Below, piece after piece: positions 41,627-50,589 of a stretch of 64,000 bases of DNA (positions are counted from its first letter, which is position 1; each line of letters starts with the position of its first letter). A program made the position numbers and the translations under genes. Location of the stretch: contig NZ_JADPJH010000033.1 of NCBI RefSeq assembly GCF_023073315.1, forward strand, positions 542,891-606,890, in the 5' to 3' direction. The notes beneath the pieces were generated by a model. The model ran no database searches. It had not been told where the DNA came from and was given only the letters and a program-made list of their open reading frames with translations. The stretch comes from Bradyrhizobium sp. 1 (GTDB lineage: Bacteria; Pseudomonadota; Alphaproteobacteria; Rhizobiales; Xanthobacteraceae).

Positions 41627-42613
41627 TTACATTTTGTCTCGGATAACTACAGTGATGCGTCCGACGACATCTCGCGAAGTCACCGCCGTAAGTGCCTCCA
41701 CCGCTCTCACCAAAGGATATCGCCGGGCCACAAGCGGCTTGATCTCGCCTTTGGCGGCCCATTGCATCATTTCCGCGAATCTGGAGCGATAGAGGGTCGG
41801 ATTTCGTTCGATCAACACGGCGGTATTCACGCCAATGACAGACCATTCTTTGAGCAATAGGAGATTGGCCGGAATTGATGGAAACCGGCCGGCGGCAAAG
41901 CCGACGATCAGACATCTACCGCCAGGCGCCATCGTGCGCAGCGCATGCTCAGACATATCGCCGCCAACCGGGTCGAACACCGCATGCACACCGCGCCCAT
42001 TGGTGATCTCGGCTACAGCTGGACGCAAGAGCTCTTCTTGATAGTTGATGGTCGCCTCTGCGCCAGCTAGTTTCGCCGCTTGTAGTTTCTGTGCAGAACT
42101 TGCAGCTGCAATGACGCGAGCTCCAGCCATTGTCGCAAGTTCAATGGTTGTGAGAGCCACGCCGGATCCGGCGCCAAGCACAAGAAGCCACTCTCCAGGT
42201 TTGATTGCCGCGCAATCCACCAAGGCGTGGCGGGCCGTGCCATAGCAAATGGGGAAGACAGCCGCCGTCGTAAATGAAACGCCATTCTCGACCGGAAACA
42301 CGACGGACTGATCGACGCATATCTCCTCGGCGAAGCCGCCGTAGACACAGGTCGCCATGACCCGATCTCCCGGCTTGAATTTTTTGACATCAGCGCCGAC
42401 GTCCACGACGATGCCGGCAGCCTCCATACCTGGACTGAACGGAAACGATGGCTTGATCTGATATTGACCAGCAGTAATCAGAGCGTCGCCAAAATTGACC
42501 CCAGCCTCCACAACCGCGATACGGACCTGCCGATCGGAGGGGATCGGGTCCGCAATATCGTCGATTGAGAGATCGTCGAACGATCCAAACTTTCTGCAGA
42601 CGAGAGCCTTCAT
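41627..42613 (-). CDS. NADPH:quinone reductase family protein (zinc-type MDR fold)
   Basis: A 328-residue medium-chain dehydrogenase/reductase. GROES half: FPFSPGMEAAGIVVDVGADVKKF and GDRVMATCVYGGFAEE; Rossmann half: VLGAGSGVALTTIELATMAGARVIAAASS (about residues 146-174) and VFDPVGGDMSE. No catalytic zinc Cys/His set is visible, so it belongs to the quinone oxidoreductase/enoyl reductase subgroup. It is flanked on the same strand by the acyl-CoA dehydrogenase (39-base gap) and binding protein genes. It may reduce an unsaturated acyl-CoA or ketone intermediate. Confidence 0.87.
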   Translation of the reverse strand: MKALVCRKFGSFDDLSIDDIADPIPSDRQVRIAVVEAGVNFGDALITAGQYQIKPSFPFSPGMEAAGIVVDVGADVKKFKPGDRVMATCVYGGFAEEICVDQSVVFPVENGVSFTTAAVFPICYGTARHALVDCAAIKPGEWLLVLGAGSGVALTTIELATMAGARVIAAASSAQKLQAAKLAGAEATINYQEELLRPAVAEITNGRGVHAVFDPVGGDMSEHALRTMAPGGRCLIVGFAAGRFPSIPANLLLLKEWSVIGVNTAVLIERNPTLYRSRFAEMMQWAAKGEIKPLVARRYPLVRAVEALTAVTSRDVVGRITVVIRDKM

Positions 42614-42652
42614 GTGTCTTGCTCTGGTGCAATCGTTATGGGCCAGAAACGC

Positions 42653-43789
42653 TCATCCACCCCTCTCGGTCTTTAGGAGACTTCGGAAGATGACGAGGCG
42701 CTGGATTTCGGAGGTTCCTTCCCAAATACGAGTATACCTAGCGTCCCGATACAGCCGCTCAACTGTGGAGCGATCTACCAGGCCCCAACCGCCGCGCACC
42801 TGCAGCGCGGTATCAGCGGCTCGGTTTGCCATTTCGGAAGAAAACAACTTGACCATGGCTGCTTCACGAGTGAACGATTGCCCGCCATCCGCCAATTGAC
42901 AGGCGTCGTGTAGCATGACGCGCGACGCATGAATGGAAGTCGCCATATCGGCGATCATGAACTGGATGGCCTGATATTCGGATATCTGTTTTCCGAATGT
43001 CGAACGCTGCAAACTGTAAGAGAGCGCCTCCTCAAGTGCCCTCTGTGCAATTCCAATCGCCTCCGCAGCCAGCGTAAGTCGGGCCAGGTCGAGGGTCCCG
43101 AGGAGCAAGGATGCGCCTCGACCTTCCACCCCAACCAAGCCCAAGTTCGGCACATGTACGTTGTCTAAAGTGATCTCGCCCGTCGTTGTCCCGCGCATGC
43201 CCATCTTCTCGTAAACTTTGCTCACGCTGTAGCCGGGCGATCTTGCATCAACAATGAACACAGACACCCCAGCATCCGTCTTCGCCGCAAGGATGCACAA
43301 GTCCGCGTTCACGGCATTCCCTATGAGCGTCTTGACGCCGCTCAACCTCCAGCCGTCGCCCTCCCGCTTCGCAGTCGTCGAAATGGCAGAAACATCTGAA
43401 CCGGTGTGCGCCTCCGTCACTGCAAAGCAAATGCTGCGTTTGGCGATTGCCAGGTCCGGCAGATACGTCCTCTTCTGTTCAGCAGTCCCAAACCGCACGA
43501 TCGGCTGTATGCCGATCACGAAAGCCATCAGTACACCCGCCGTGGAAGGACATCCTCTGGCAAGTTCCTCAGTGACCAAGCAGATCGTGAGCGCGTCTCG
43601 GTTGAGTCCCCCATACTCTTCAGGAACGGAGAGCCCGGTAAAACCCAGATCCGCCATCGCGCGAACAGCATCGGACGGAAATTCCGCTTCGGTATCTACG
43701 CGCTGAGCTGCCGGCTTCAGGACATCCTCGGCGAATTTCCGGGCCGAGAGCTGGGCTTCCTTTTGGATCTGGCTCAATGCGGGGGCCAT
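42653..43789 (-). CDS. Acyl-CoA dehydrogenase
   Basis: A 378-residue flavoprotein with the three ACAD domains. FAVTEAHTGSDVSA (about residues 119-132) is the FAD/substrate signature and YTRIWEGTSEIQRL near the C-terminus holds the catalytic Glu in the usual short-chain position. It introduces a 2,3-double bond into an acyl-CoA, passing electrons to ETF. It is divergent from the acyl-CoA ligase gene; the 95-base gap between them holds a 30-bp palindrome (43815-43844), so both are probably induced together by relief of TetR repression. Confidence 0.92.
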   Translation of the reverse strand: MAPALSQIQKEAQLSARKFAEDVLKPAAQRVDTEAEFPSDAVRAMADLGFTGLSVPEEYGGLNRDALTICLVTEELARGCPSTAGVLMAFVIGIQPIVRFGTAEQKRTYLPDLAIAKRSICFAVTEAHTGSDVSAISTTAKREGDGWRLSGVKTLIGNAVNADLCILAAKTDAGVSVFIVDARSPGYSVSKVYEKMGMRGTTTGEITLDNVHVPNLGLVGVEGRGASLLLGTLDLARLTLAAEAIGIAQRALEEALSYSLQRSTFGKQISEYQAIQFMIADMATSIHASRVMLHDACQLADGGQSFTREAAMVKLFSSEMANRAADTALQVRGGWGLVDRSTVERLYRDARYTRIWEGTSEIQRLVIFRSLLKTERGG

Positions 43790-43814
43790 TGACGAATGCT
43801 TCCTCTAGTGAATA

Positions 43815-43844
43815 ATTAATCGACCGCACGGTCGGTTGATTAAT
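43815..43844. promoter_or_regulatory. 30-bp palindrome, candidate TetR operator between divergent genes
   Basis: Half-sites ATTAATCGACCG and CGGTTGATTAAT (one mismatch) flank a 6-base centre CACGGT. It lies between the starts of the acyl-CoA dehydrogenase (minus) and ligase (plus) genes. The GACCG/CGGTC core is typical of TetR-family operators, and a TetR gene follows the ligase. Confidence 0.65.
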
Positions 43845-43884
43845 GCACACCGACGACGCATGTCAAGCAGGCTCCGGAGGAAGA

Positions 43885-45501
43885 ATGGCCCACACAGTTT
43901 TCGAGGCATTTCGAGAAGGCGCGGCTATGTGGCCCGAGAATGTCCTTTTCTGCGTTCCTGTCGGCAGGGACTTTGCTCCCGAAGGCCTCGAGTTGACCTT
44001 CGCTCAAGTCGCTCGGAAGGTAGACGCGCTTGCCGAGGCATACCGGGATGCGGGTTACGGTTCCGGACATCGAATAGCTCTGCTATTGGACAATCGACCG
44101 GAACACTTCATCCACTTCCTGGCTCTTAATGCATTGGGTTGTAGTCAGACGCCATTGAATCCGGATCATCGCCCAGACGAGATGCGCTACCAGATCGAGC
44201 ACTCCAAAGCTGAGCTTTTGGTGTGTTTGGAGCGGCACGCAGAGAAAGCCGCTGAAGCGATGGCAGGCCTTGAACTCGCCCGGCCGATCGTCACCGTCGA
44301 GCATTGGCCGGAGCGTTTGCCCGTGCCGCGAACCACAAAGACTGGGATACAGCCGAGCGCGATCAGCGAGGCCGGTGTACTCTATACGTCGGGTACGACT
44401 GCGCGACCGAAGGGCTGTGTCCTGTCCAATGAACACCTGCTATGTTTCGGCCAATGGTACATTGATTATTCGAAAACGAAGGAGAGCATTTTCCAGATCC
44501 GGGTCGGCCAAGAGCGCCTCATGAACCCCCTTCCCGTCTATCATGTAGCGGCGGGCGCACTTTCGTTCATCTCGATGATGCTGACTGGGAATTGCCTGGT
44601 TATGCCAGGCCGGTTCAGTCCCAGATTGTGGTGGCAAGAAGTCGTGCAGACATCAAGCACGATCGTTCATTATATTGGGCTCGTGCCTACCTTGTTACTA
44701 GGCCAAGATCCAATACCCGAAGAGAGATTGCATCGCGTTCGCTGGGGCTTGGGGGCAGGCATCGAGCCTGAGGTACACGCCGCATTTGAGAAGCGCTTCG
44801 GCTTTCCGAATGTAGAGGTCTGGGGAATGACCGAGATCGCTCGATGGACCGCCGATGACCAGGAGCCGCGGCGTATCGGGTCGCGTGCGTGCGGAAAACC
44901 CATTCGGGACCTCGAGGTCAGAGTTGTCGATGAGGAGGACAATGATGTGCCCATCGGACAATCGGGTGAGCTGCTGGTAAAAGCAAGCGGGCCCAATCCT
45001 CGAAGGGGTTTTTTCGATCGATATCTCCATGACCCCACCGCAACAGAATTAGCCTGGCGCGGCGGTTGGTTTCATACGGGGGATCACGTCCGCCAGGAAG
45101 CGGACGGCATGCTGTTCTTCGTCGATCGCAAGAAGAACATCATACGTCGCTCCGGGGAAAACATTGCGGCGGCAGAAATCGAAAACGTGCTGCTTTCGGA
45201 CCCGGCGGTTGCGTATGCCGCTGTGATTGCTGTACCGGACCGTCTCCGACAGGAGGAGGTTTTTGCCTGCGTTGTCCCAAGGCATGGCCCCAACGGCCAC
45301 GCAGCATTGGCAGAGCGTCTGTTTCGGCTTTGTCTGGACAAGTTGGCCTATTACAAGGCGCCAGCCTATGTCGCATTCTTTGAGTCGCTGCCGATGACGG
45401 CGACCCAGAAGGTTCAAAAGCAAAGAATTTTTCTAGATAAAGACCCGCTGGAGACCAGCGGCCTCTATAATTTCATTGCCTTGAAGAAACCCAATCGATA
45501 A
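43885..45501 (+). CDS. AMP-forming acyl-CoA ligase (CaiC/fatty-acyl type)
   Basis: A 538-residue ANL-superfamily ligase. The phosphate loop YTSGTTARPKGC (about residues 170-181) has Ala where the usual motif has Gly. GMTEIARW (about 313-320), the hinge region FVDRKKNIIRRSGENIAAAEIE (about 412-433) and the C-terminal TQKVQKQRIF with the adenylation Lys are present. Start at 43885 is set by CGGAGGAAGA. It activates a carboxylic acid to its CoA ester with ATP. It is paralogous to the ligase at 51972-53603 along its length. Confidence 0.9.
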   Translation: MAHTVFEAFREGAAMWPENVLFCVPVGRDFAPEGLELTFAQVARKVDALAEAYRDAGYGSGHRIALLLDNRPEHFIHFLALNALGCSQTPLNPDHRPDEMRYQIEHSKAELLVCLERHAEKAAEAMAGLELARPIVTVEHWPERLPVPRTTKTGIQPSAISEAGVLYTSGTTARPKGCVLSNEHLLCFGQWYIDYSKTKESIFQIRVGQERLMNPLPVYHVAAGALSFISMMLTGNCLVMPGRFSPRLWWQEVVQTSSTIVHYIGLVPTLLLGQDPIPEERLHRVRWGLGAGIEPEVHAAFEKRFGFPNVEVWGMTEIARWTADDQEPRRIGSRACGKPIRDLEVRVVDEEDNDVPIGQSGELLVKASGPNPRRGFFDRYLHDPTATELAWRGGWFHTGDHVRQEADGMLFFVDRKKNIIRRSGENIAAAEIENVLLSDPAVAYAAVIAVPDRLRQEEVFACVVPRHGPNGHAALAERLFRLCLDKLAYYKAPAYVAFFESLPMTATQKVQKQRIFLDKDPLETSGLYNFIALKKPNR

Positions 45502-45551
45502 GTCCGGACTCAAACCGAACAACCACAGACCAGGCTTCTTTTCACAAACCG

Positions 45552-46151
45552 ATGGCCCGACCAACCGATCCCAACAGGCCCGAATTCGAATTGAAGATAC
45601 TGCGGCGAGCCGCGAAGGTCTTCTCGGAAAAAGGGTATCGCGAAACAACAATAGAAGACATCGCGAGAAATGTCAGGCTTAAGAAAACCAGCATATATCA
45701 CTACTTCCGCAGCAAAGAGAACATATTGTTTCGTGCCATATCTCTCAATCTCGAGAGCTCGCTGGAGCCGCTCGTTGCTGTCATGCAAGAGGACGTTCCA
45801 GCACCCGCAAAGCTCAAACGGGCCATCGCATGCCAGGTGCAGGCATTTCTAGACGCTCCCTACTTTGCGCTGCTATTTGTAACTGACAGGAAATTTCTGT
45901 CACGCAAGCATCTCGAGATTTGCCTGCAACTGCGCGACCGGCACGAGAACATTTTCCGTGAAATCGTGGATGATGGCATCCGCGATGGCTCGTTCCGAAA
46001 AACGGATCACGCTGTCGCGGTGAAGATCATTTTTGGGGTCCTCAATTGGCTACCCGTTTGGTGGCGACCATCTGGACGCTACGGCAAAGAAGAGATCATT
46101 GCTCAGATTAACGAAGCGCTGGTCGAGAGAATGCTTTGGCCGGACCGGTAA
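45552..46151 (+). CDS. TetR-family transcriptional regulator
   Basis: A 199-residue TetR repressor. The HTH at residues 10-56 reads FELKILRRAAKVFSEKGYRE, TTIEDIARNVRLKKTSIYHYF, then RSKENILF. The ligand domain resembles the TetR_C_33/KstR2-like group that senses acyl-CoA esters, by general impression only. It follows the ligase gene by 50 bases on the same strand and most likely binds the palindrome at 43815-43844. Confidence 0.88.
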   Translation: MARPTDPNRPEFELKILRRAAKVFSEKGYRETTIEDIARNVRLKKTSIYHYFRSKENILFRAISLNLESSLEPLVAVMQEDVPAPAKLKRAIACQVQAFLDAPYFALLFVTDRKFLSRKHLEICLQLRDRHENIFREIVDDGIRDGSFRKTDHAVAVKIIFGVLNWLPVWWRPSGRYGKEEIIAQINEALVERMLWPDR

Positions 46152-46299
46152 TTGTTTCAGGTCAGCCGCCGAGGATCGCTGCGCATCAGTTATCGCATTT
46201 TTGGCAGCACCTTGAAGATGAGCAGATTCGGCCGGCAGATTGCGCTACAGGGTCTCGAGATTTCGGATGAAAGAAAGCGAGATTTCCCCATCGAGCATA

Positions 46300-46660
46300 A
46301 TAGCAAAGGTCGCCACGAAGCGAGGGCTCCCTCGCAGCCGATGTCACGAAACGTAAATCGTCGTAGATGATGTGCTCGTAGATGTCGTCCACCATCAGCA
46401 GACGTGCGGGTGATCGATCAGCACGTCCAGGAGAGGCCGGTAGTCGGCTGCGAAGACGCTGCGCCGGATGAATTAGAGGGCGAGTTCAGCATCACCCAAC
46501 GTGTTAGCGGCGTAATCGCCTGTACGAGATCGTTGGCAACCTGACGAAAGCCATTGGTCTCGCGGCAGGGGACGGGTACGGGTTTGCCACCCGCGATCAG
46601 CACGATATCGGCATAGGTCACCCAGAACGGCGTCGGTATGATGACCGCGTCGCCGGCATG
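46300..46660 (-). pseudogene. Class I aminotransferase relic
   Basis: Minus-strand pieces read DAVIIPTPFWVTYADIVLIA, GGKPVPVPCRETNGF, AITPLTRWVMLNSPSNSSGA and, after a shift, MVDDIYEHIIYDDLRFVTSA. They match the central part of aspartate aminotransferases, including the NSPSNPSGA and VDDIYEH motifs; the intact gene at 35864 has TDDIYEH in the same place. Both the PLP-lysine region and the N-terminus are missing. It abuts a PutA fragment at about 46660. Confidence 0.65.
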
Positions 46661-47060
46661 GCTCGATCCATACCGACCCGGTCCACCTCGGGTATGCCGC
46701 CGGGCTCTCAGGCAAGGCGCTGAAGGCGGAGGCCAGTGCCGCCCGCAAGATCGCCAGCCGTTCGGCGCTCGGCCTCCATGTGGAGCTGGCCGGCCCTGAC
46801 GGCGAGCGCAATCTCTATGCGCTGCATCCGCGCGCCGCATCCTGCTCGCGCCCCAGACTGAAGCCGGCCTCTATCAGCAGGTCGCAGCAGTGCTCGCGAC
46901 GGGCAACGAGCTGGTCGTCTTCGCAGCCTCCGGGCTGAAGGACGCCCTGCCGACCTGCCGGCGGCTGCTCGCCGCTGGCTCCTGCGACGCTGCGCCAGAA
47001 CGTGACGTCGCCGAGCGGCACCACAGCAGCGGCGCTGGACGTCCTCATGGCGGATGGCGG
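46661..47060 (+). pseudogene. PutA (proline/P5C dehydrogenase) C-terminal fragment
   Basis: Plus-strand frame gives KALKAEASAARKIASRSALG, LHVELAGPDGERNLYALHPR, then after a frameshift LAPQTEAGLYQQVAAVLATG and NELVVFAASGLKDAL. The GP-GERN-YALHPRG...TEAGL--Q--AVLATGN pattern is the C-terminal region of trifunctional or bifunctional PutA. The catalytic domains are absent, so this is a broken-off 3' end. Confidence 0.6.
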
Positions 47061-47394
47061 CATGCAGCCGCTGATGCGAAAGCCTTGCCCGGACGATCTC
47101 GACATCAGTCGCCGCCGTGATCGTCACTCCCGGAAATGACTTTGTCGATCGGCCCGGCGGGTCTGCTGAGCTGCGATTGCTTATCCTGAAAGCTCACCCC
47201 GCGCGCCGTTTCGCAGCAGCGCACGCGATGCGAAACCCGCCTACACGTTGCTTGGCGACTGAGCTATCGGTTCGCACAATTTAAGCAACTGTCCAGTGAG
47301 CTAGCATCCTGTTGCAGGAGGTACCCTGCTTGCCGCAACCCTTCTCGCCGATCGATAGGCTTTGCGAGTTAGTCTTATCAGTTGGCCAATAATC
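47061..47394. other. Intergenic stretch with no recognisable gene
   Basis: About 330 bases between the PutA fragment and the stop of the nitronate monooxygenase gene. No frame with motifs and no convincing hairpin terminator is visible. Confidence 0.45.
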
Positions 47395-48504
47395 CTATTG
47401 CGGCACGGCGCTCAATCTTTTCAGAACAGCCAAGCATTCCGACTTCATGTCTTCCATAATATCGCGGATGGGTCTCTCGTCCTTGATCCTTCCGACTATT
47501 TGCCCCGACATATACCCCATATAATCGATCGCATTGGCCAATTCGAGACGCTTTAGCGCAGGCGCCACCAAGAGTTTCTGGGCGGCGAGCGGGAGAGGCT
47601 GCGGGGCACCAGGCGCGTCCCACGCATCCGTCCATTTGCTTCGCAGACCGCGAAGAGGCTTGCCGGTATCGTATTTGCGCTGAATCGCGTCCTGGGACCG
47701 CGCTGCGATGAACCTTTTCCGCATGCCTGGAGACAGTTCGCTCTCGGAGGCTCCCAACCAGATCGTCCCGCACCACACGCCCTCAGCCCCGAGAGCAAAC
47801 GCGGCTGCAATATGACGTCCGCTCCCCACGCCACCGGCGGCAAGCACTGGAACAGGCGCAACGGCGTCCACGACTTCCGGCCACAATACCATGGAGGCGA
47901 TGGTGCCAGTGTGTCCCCCGGCCTCACTTCCCTGAGCCACGATGACATCGACGCCGGATTGGACATGTTTGAGGGCATGCTCGGCAGTCCCTGCCATCGC
48001 GCCAACCACGATTCCCCGGCGGTGCAGCCTCTCGACCACGTAGGTCGGCGGAGCCCCCATCGCGCTCAGGACAAACTTCGCCTGCGGATGCCTGACTACG
48101 ACTTCGAGGACTTCGAGAACGCCTTCCTCGGTGTGCCCGTGGCCGGGCGGCTTCTCGCGAAGCATCTCGGTCTCCACTTCGGGCGGCAGCGGTGGGATAC
48201 CCGCTTCGTCCAGGACCTTCTCGACGAAATCGAGGTGCTCCTTCGGCAGTGCCGACAGGCGCTGCGACATCGGAACGACCTGCCCGACCTTGTTGGCGAA
48301 CAGTACATCAATGCAGTACGGACGCCCGTTCGTCTTCTCGTCCATATCGGTGAGAATCCGCTCTAGCTCGTCCGGCTCATAGTAGCTCGCCGCGAGCGCG
48401 CCCATGCCGCCGGCATTGGTGACTTCGATCGCAACTTCGGGCTTGTGTGTGAAGCCGAAGATCGGGACTTCGATGTCGAACATCTCGGTAATGCGGTTGC
48501 GCAT
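47395..48504 (-). CDS. Nitronate monooxygenase/NPD-family FMN enzyme
   Basis: A 369-residue TIM-barrel flavoprotein. NAGGMGALAASYYEPDELE is at about residues 31-49, GSEAGGHTGTIASMVL near 193-208 and VLAAGGVGSGRHIAAAFALGAEGVW (about 221-245) forms the FMN phosphate site. The family includes nitronate monooxygenases and enoyl-CoA-reductase-like or quinone-reducing enzymes. It ends the leftward operon after the crotonase gene (48-base gap). In such clusters it often accompanies acyl-CoA dehydrogenases without a known nitro substrate, so I would not assume nitronate chemistry. Confidence 0.85.
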   Translation of the reverse strand: MRNRITEMFDIEVPIFGFTHKPEVAIEVTNAGGMGALAASYYEPDELERILTDMDEKTNGRPYCIDVLFANKVGQVVPMSQRLSALPKEHLDFVEKVLDEAGIPPLPPEVETEMLREKPPGHGHTEEGVLEVLEVVVRHPQAKFVLSAMGAPPTYVVERLHRRGIVVGAMAGTAEHALKHVQSGVDVIVAQGSEAGGHTGTIASMVLWPEVVDAVAPVPVLAAGGVGSGRHIAAAFALGAEGVWCGTIWLGASESELSPGMRKRFIAARSQDAIQRKYDTGKPLRGLRSKWTDAWDAPGAPQPLPLAAQKLLVAPALKRLELANAIDYMGYMSGQIVGRIKDERPIRDIMEDMKSECLAVLKRLSAVPQ

Positions 48505-48552
48505 GGTTTCTCTCGATCTTCGCGCCGCGGATTGGGTCTGCTCCTGTCGAGC

Positions 48553-49362
48553 TCAGCTCCGGCCGAATTTCGGCTTGCGCTTTTCCTTGAATGACATCGT
48601 CGCTTCCTTGTGGTCGGCGGTCTCGAAAGTCACCTGCTCGAGCGCCATGGAAGCTTCGAGCAGCATGTTGACACGGTCCTTAACGATCTGATTGATCGAC
48701 AGCTTGGTCCATCGGATCGCCCAGGTCGGGCCGTTGGCGAGCTCGAGCGCAATCTCGCGCGCCTTGGCCAGGACCTCGCCGCGCGGAGCAACATGATTGA
48801 CCAGGCCAATCCGCTCGGCTTCCTTGCCCTTCAGCAGCGTGCCGCGGATCAAGAATTCCTTGGCCTTGTTGATGCCGATCAGGAGCGGCCAGATCACGGT
48901 GCCGCCGTCCCCGGCAACCAGGCCGACACGGGAGACGTGGGTGTCGCCGATCCGGGCGTCCTCGGCCATCACCGTGATGTCGCACAGGAGTGCATGCGTC
49001 GCCGCAAGCCCGATCGCGTCGCCGTTGATCGCGGCAATGATCGGCTTGTCGAGCTCCAGCTGCCGGGTCACGCCGCGCCGGCTGATCATTGGATCGTGGA
49101 CCTCACCCTCCTCCAGCACATCGCCGCCGGGGCGCTCCGACATCGCCTTGACGTCGCCGCCGACGCTGAAGAACTCGCCGGCGCCGGTCAGCACCACGAC
49201 ATTGACGGCGTGATCGTCGGCGAGATCGTCCCAGATCGTCCGCAATTCGCGGATCAGTTTCTGGTTGATCGCGTTTCGCGCCTGCGGCCGGTTCAGCGTC
49301 ACCGTGGCGACCTTGTCCACGACGTCGACCTTCAGGCACTCGTACCTAGCGTAAGGATTCAT
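48553..49362 (-). CDS. Enoyl-CoA hydratase/isomerase family protein
   Basis: A 269-residue crotonase starting at the ATG at 49360-49362 (GGAGA upstream); a 318-residue frame extends into the intergenic DNA. TLNRPQARNAIN, the oxyanion segments VVVLTGAGEFFSVGGDVKAM and INGDAIGLAATHALLCDI, and the stretch VGLVAGDGG (Asp in the second acidic position) are visible. It sits between the acyl-CoA dehydrogenase and the NPD-family gene and would act on the enoyl-CoA made by the dehydrogenase. Confidence 0.88.
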   Translation of the reverse strand: MNPYARYECLKVDVVDKVATVTLNRPQARNAINQKLIRELRTIWDDLADDHAVNVVVLTGAGEFFSVGGDVKAMSERPGGDVLEEGEVHDPMISRRGVTRQLELDKPIIAAINGDAIGLAATHALLCDITVMAEDARIGDTHVSRVGLVAGDGGTVIWPLLIGINKAKEFLIRGTLLKGKEAERIGLVNHVAPRGEVLAKAREIALELANGPTWAIRWTKLSINQIVKDRVNMLLEASMALEQVTFETADHKEATMSFKEKRKPKFGRS

Positions 49363-49430
49363 CGTCGTCTCCACAAAATGGCATTCGTTGATTGGCCGCG
49401 TTGACCGCTTCCGCCGCCCGCGCCCCATTG

Positions 49431-50576
49431 TCAGAGCGCGCGCGCAATGAGTTCTTTCATGACCTCGTTCGAGCCGCCCCAGATCTTCTGGATGCGGCCG
49501 TCGCTCCACATCCGCGCGATCGGATAGTCAAGCATGTAGCCGTAGCCGCCGTGCAGCTGCATGCAATCGTCGATGATCTCGCACTGCTTGTCGGTAGCCC
49601 ACCATTTCGCCATCGCGGCGGTCTCCGGATCCAGCGCGCCGGCGATCAGGCGCTCGATGCAGGTTTCCACGAAGGTGCGGGTGACCGACACGGCGGTCTT
49701 GGCTTCGGCCAGCACCATCCGCGTGTTCTGGAACTCGATCAGGCGCTTGCCGAAGACCTCGCGCTCCTTGACGTAGGCGACGGTTTCCGTGAGCGCGGCC
49801 TCGCTCAGCGCCAATGCCTGCATGGCGATGTTGATCCGCTCCTTCGCCAGTTGCTCCATCAACTGATAGAAGCCGCGGCCCTCGACGCCGCCGAGCAAGT
49901 TCTCGACCGGTACGCGGGCATCTTCGAAGAACAGCTCCGCCGTGTCCTGGGCCTTGAGGCCGACCTTGTCGAGCCGGCGGCCGCGGCGAAATCCCGCGGT
50001 CTTTTCGGTCTCGATCACCAGAAGGCTGAAGCCGCGCACGCCGTTACCTTCGCTAGTATCGGTCTTGACGGCGAGGCAGATTAGGTCGGCGGTGTGTCCG
50101 TGCGTGATAAAGGTCTTCTGGCCGTTGACGACATAGTCGTTGGCGTCGCGGCGCGCATGGGTCCGGATCGCCCGGACGTCGGAGCCCGCGCCGGGCTCGC
50201 TCATCGCCAGAGCCGCAACGAGATCGCCGGTCGCCATCCGCGGCAGCCAGCGCTGCTTCTGCTCCTCCGTGGCATATTGGACGAAATACGGAGCTAGGAT
50301 CACGTTCTGCAAGGGGATGCTGAAGTCGGGAAAGGCGATCCGCGCCAGCTCCTCGATCAGGACGGCCTCGTGCCAGAAATTGCCGCCGCCGCCGCCGTAT
50401 TCCTCCGGCGCGCTGACGCAGAGCAACCCGAGCGCGCCGGCCTTGCGCCAGAGATCGCGATCGATGTAGCCCCGCGTCCGCCACGCGTCGACATGCGGCA
50501 CGACCTCCTCCGCCAGGAAGCGGCGAACGCTCCTGCGGAAGAGATCGAGTTCGCTATCGTCCTTCGGTACCGTCAT
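49431..50576 (-). CDS. Acyl-CoA dehydrogenase (long-chain/isovaleryl-like subgroup)
   Basis: A 381-residue ACAD. LAMSEPGAGSDVRAI (about residues 121-135) is the FAD signature. The C-terminal motif is IQKIWGGSNEVMKELIARAL: Gly stands where short-chain enzymes have the catalytic Glu. This is normal for the long-chain subgroup, whose base is on another helix, so the enzyme need not be inactive. It starts 14 bases after the binding-protein stop and forms a leftward operon with it, the crotonase and the NPD gene. Confidence 0.9.
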   Translation of the reverse strand: MTVPKDDSELDLFRRSVRRFLAEEVVPHVDAWRTRGYIDRDLWRKAGALGLLCVSAPEEYGGGGGNFWHEAVLIEELARIAFPDFSIPLQNVILAPYFVQYATEEQKQRWLPRMATGDLVAALAMSEPGAGSDVRAIRTHARRDANDYVVNGQKTFITHGHTADLICLAVKTDTSEGNGVRGFSLLVIETEKTAGFRRGRRLDKVGLKAQDTAELFFEDARVPVENLLGGVEGRGFYQLMEQLAKERINIAMQALALSEAALTETVAYVKEREVFGKRLIEFQNTRMVLAEAKTAVSVTRTFVETCIERLIAGALDPETAAMAKWWATDKQCEIIDDCMQLHGGYGYMLDYPIARMWSDGRIQKIWGGSNEVMKELIARAL

Positions 50577-50589
50577 GCGCGACCCGCGA

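Noticed and set aside
9346..47394. Insertion sequences or a genomic island behind the fragment clusters
   Set aside because: I found no transposase or integrase motif, no terminal inverted repeats around the fragments and no tRNA or attachment-site duplication.
49431..50576. Inactive acyl-CoA dehydrogenase because Glu is missing from the C-terminal motif
   Set aside because: The IWGGSNE form is normal for the long-chain/isovaleryl subgroup, where the catalytic Glu is on another helix.
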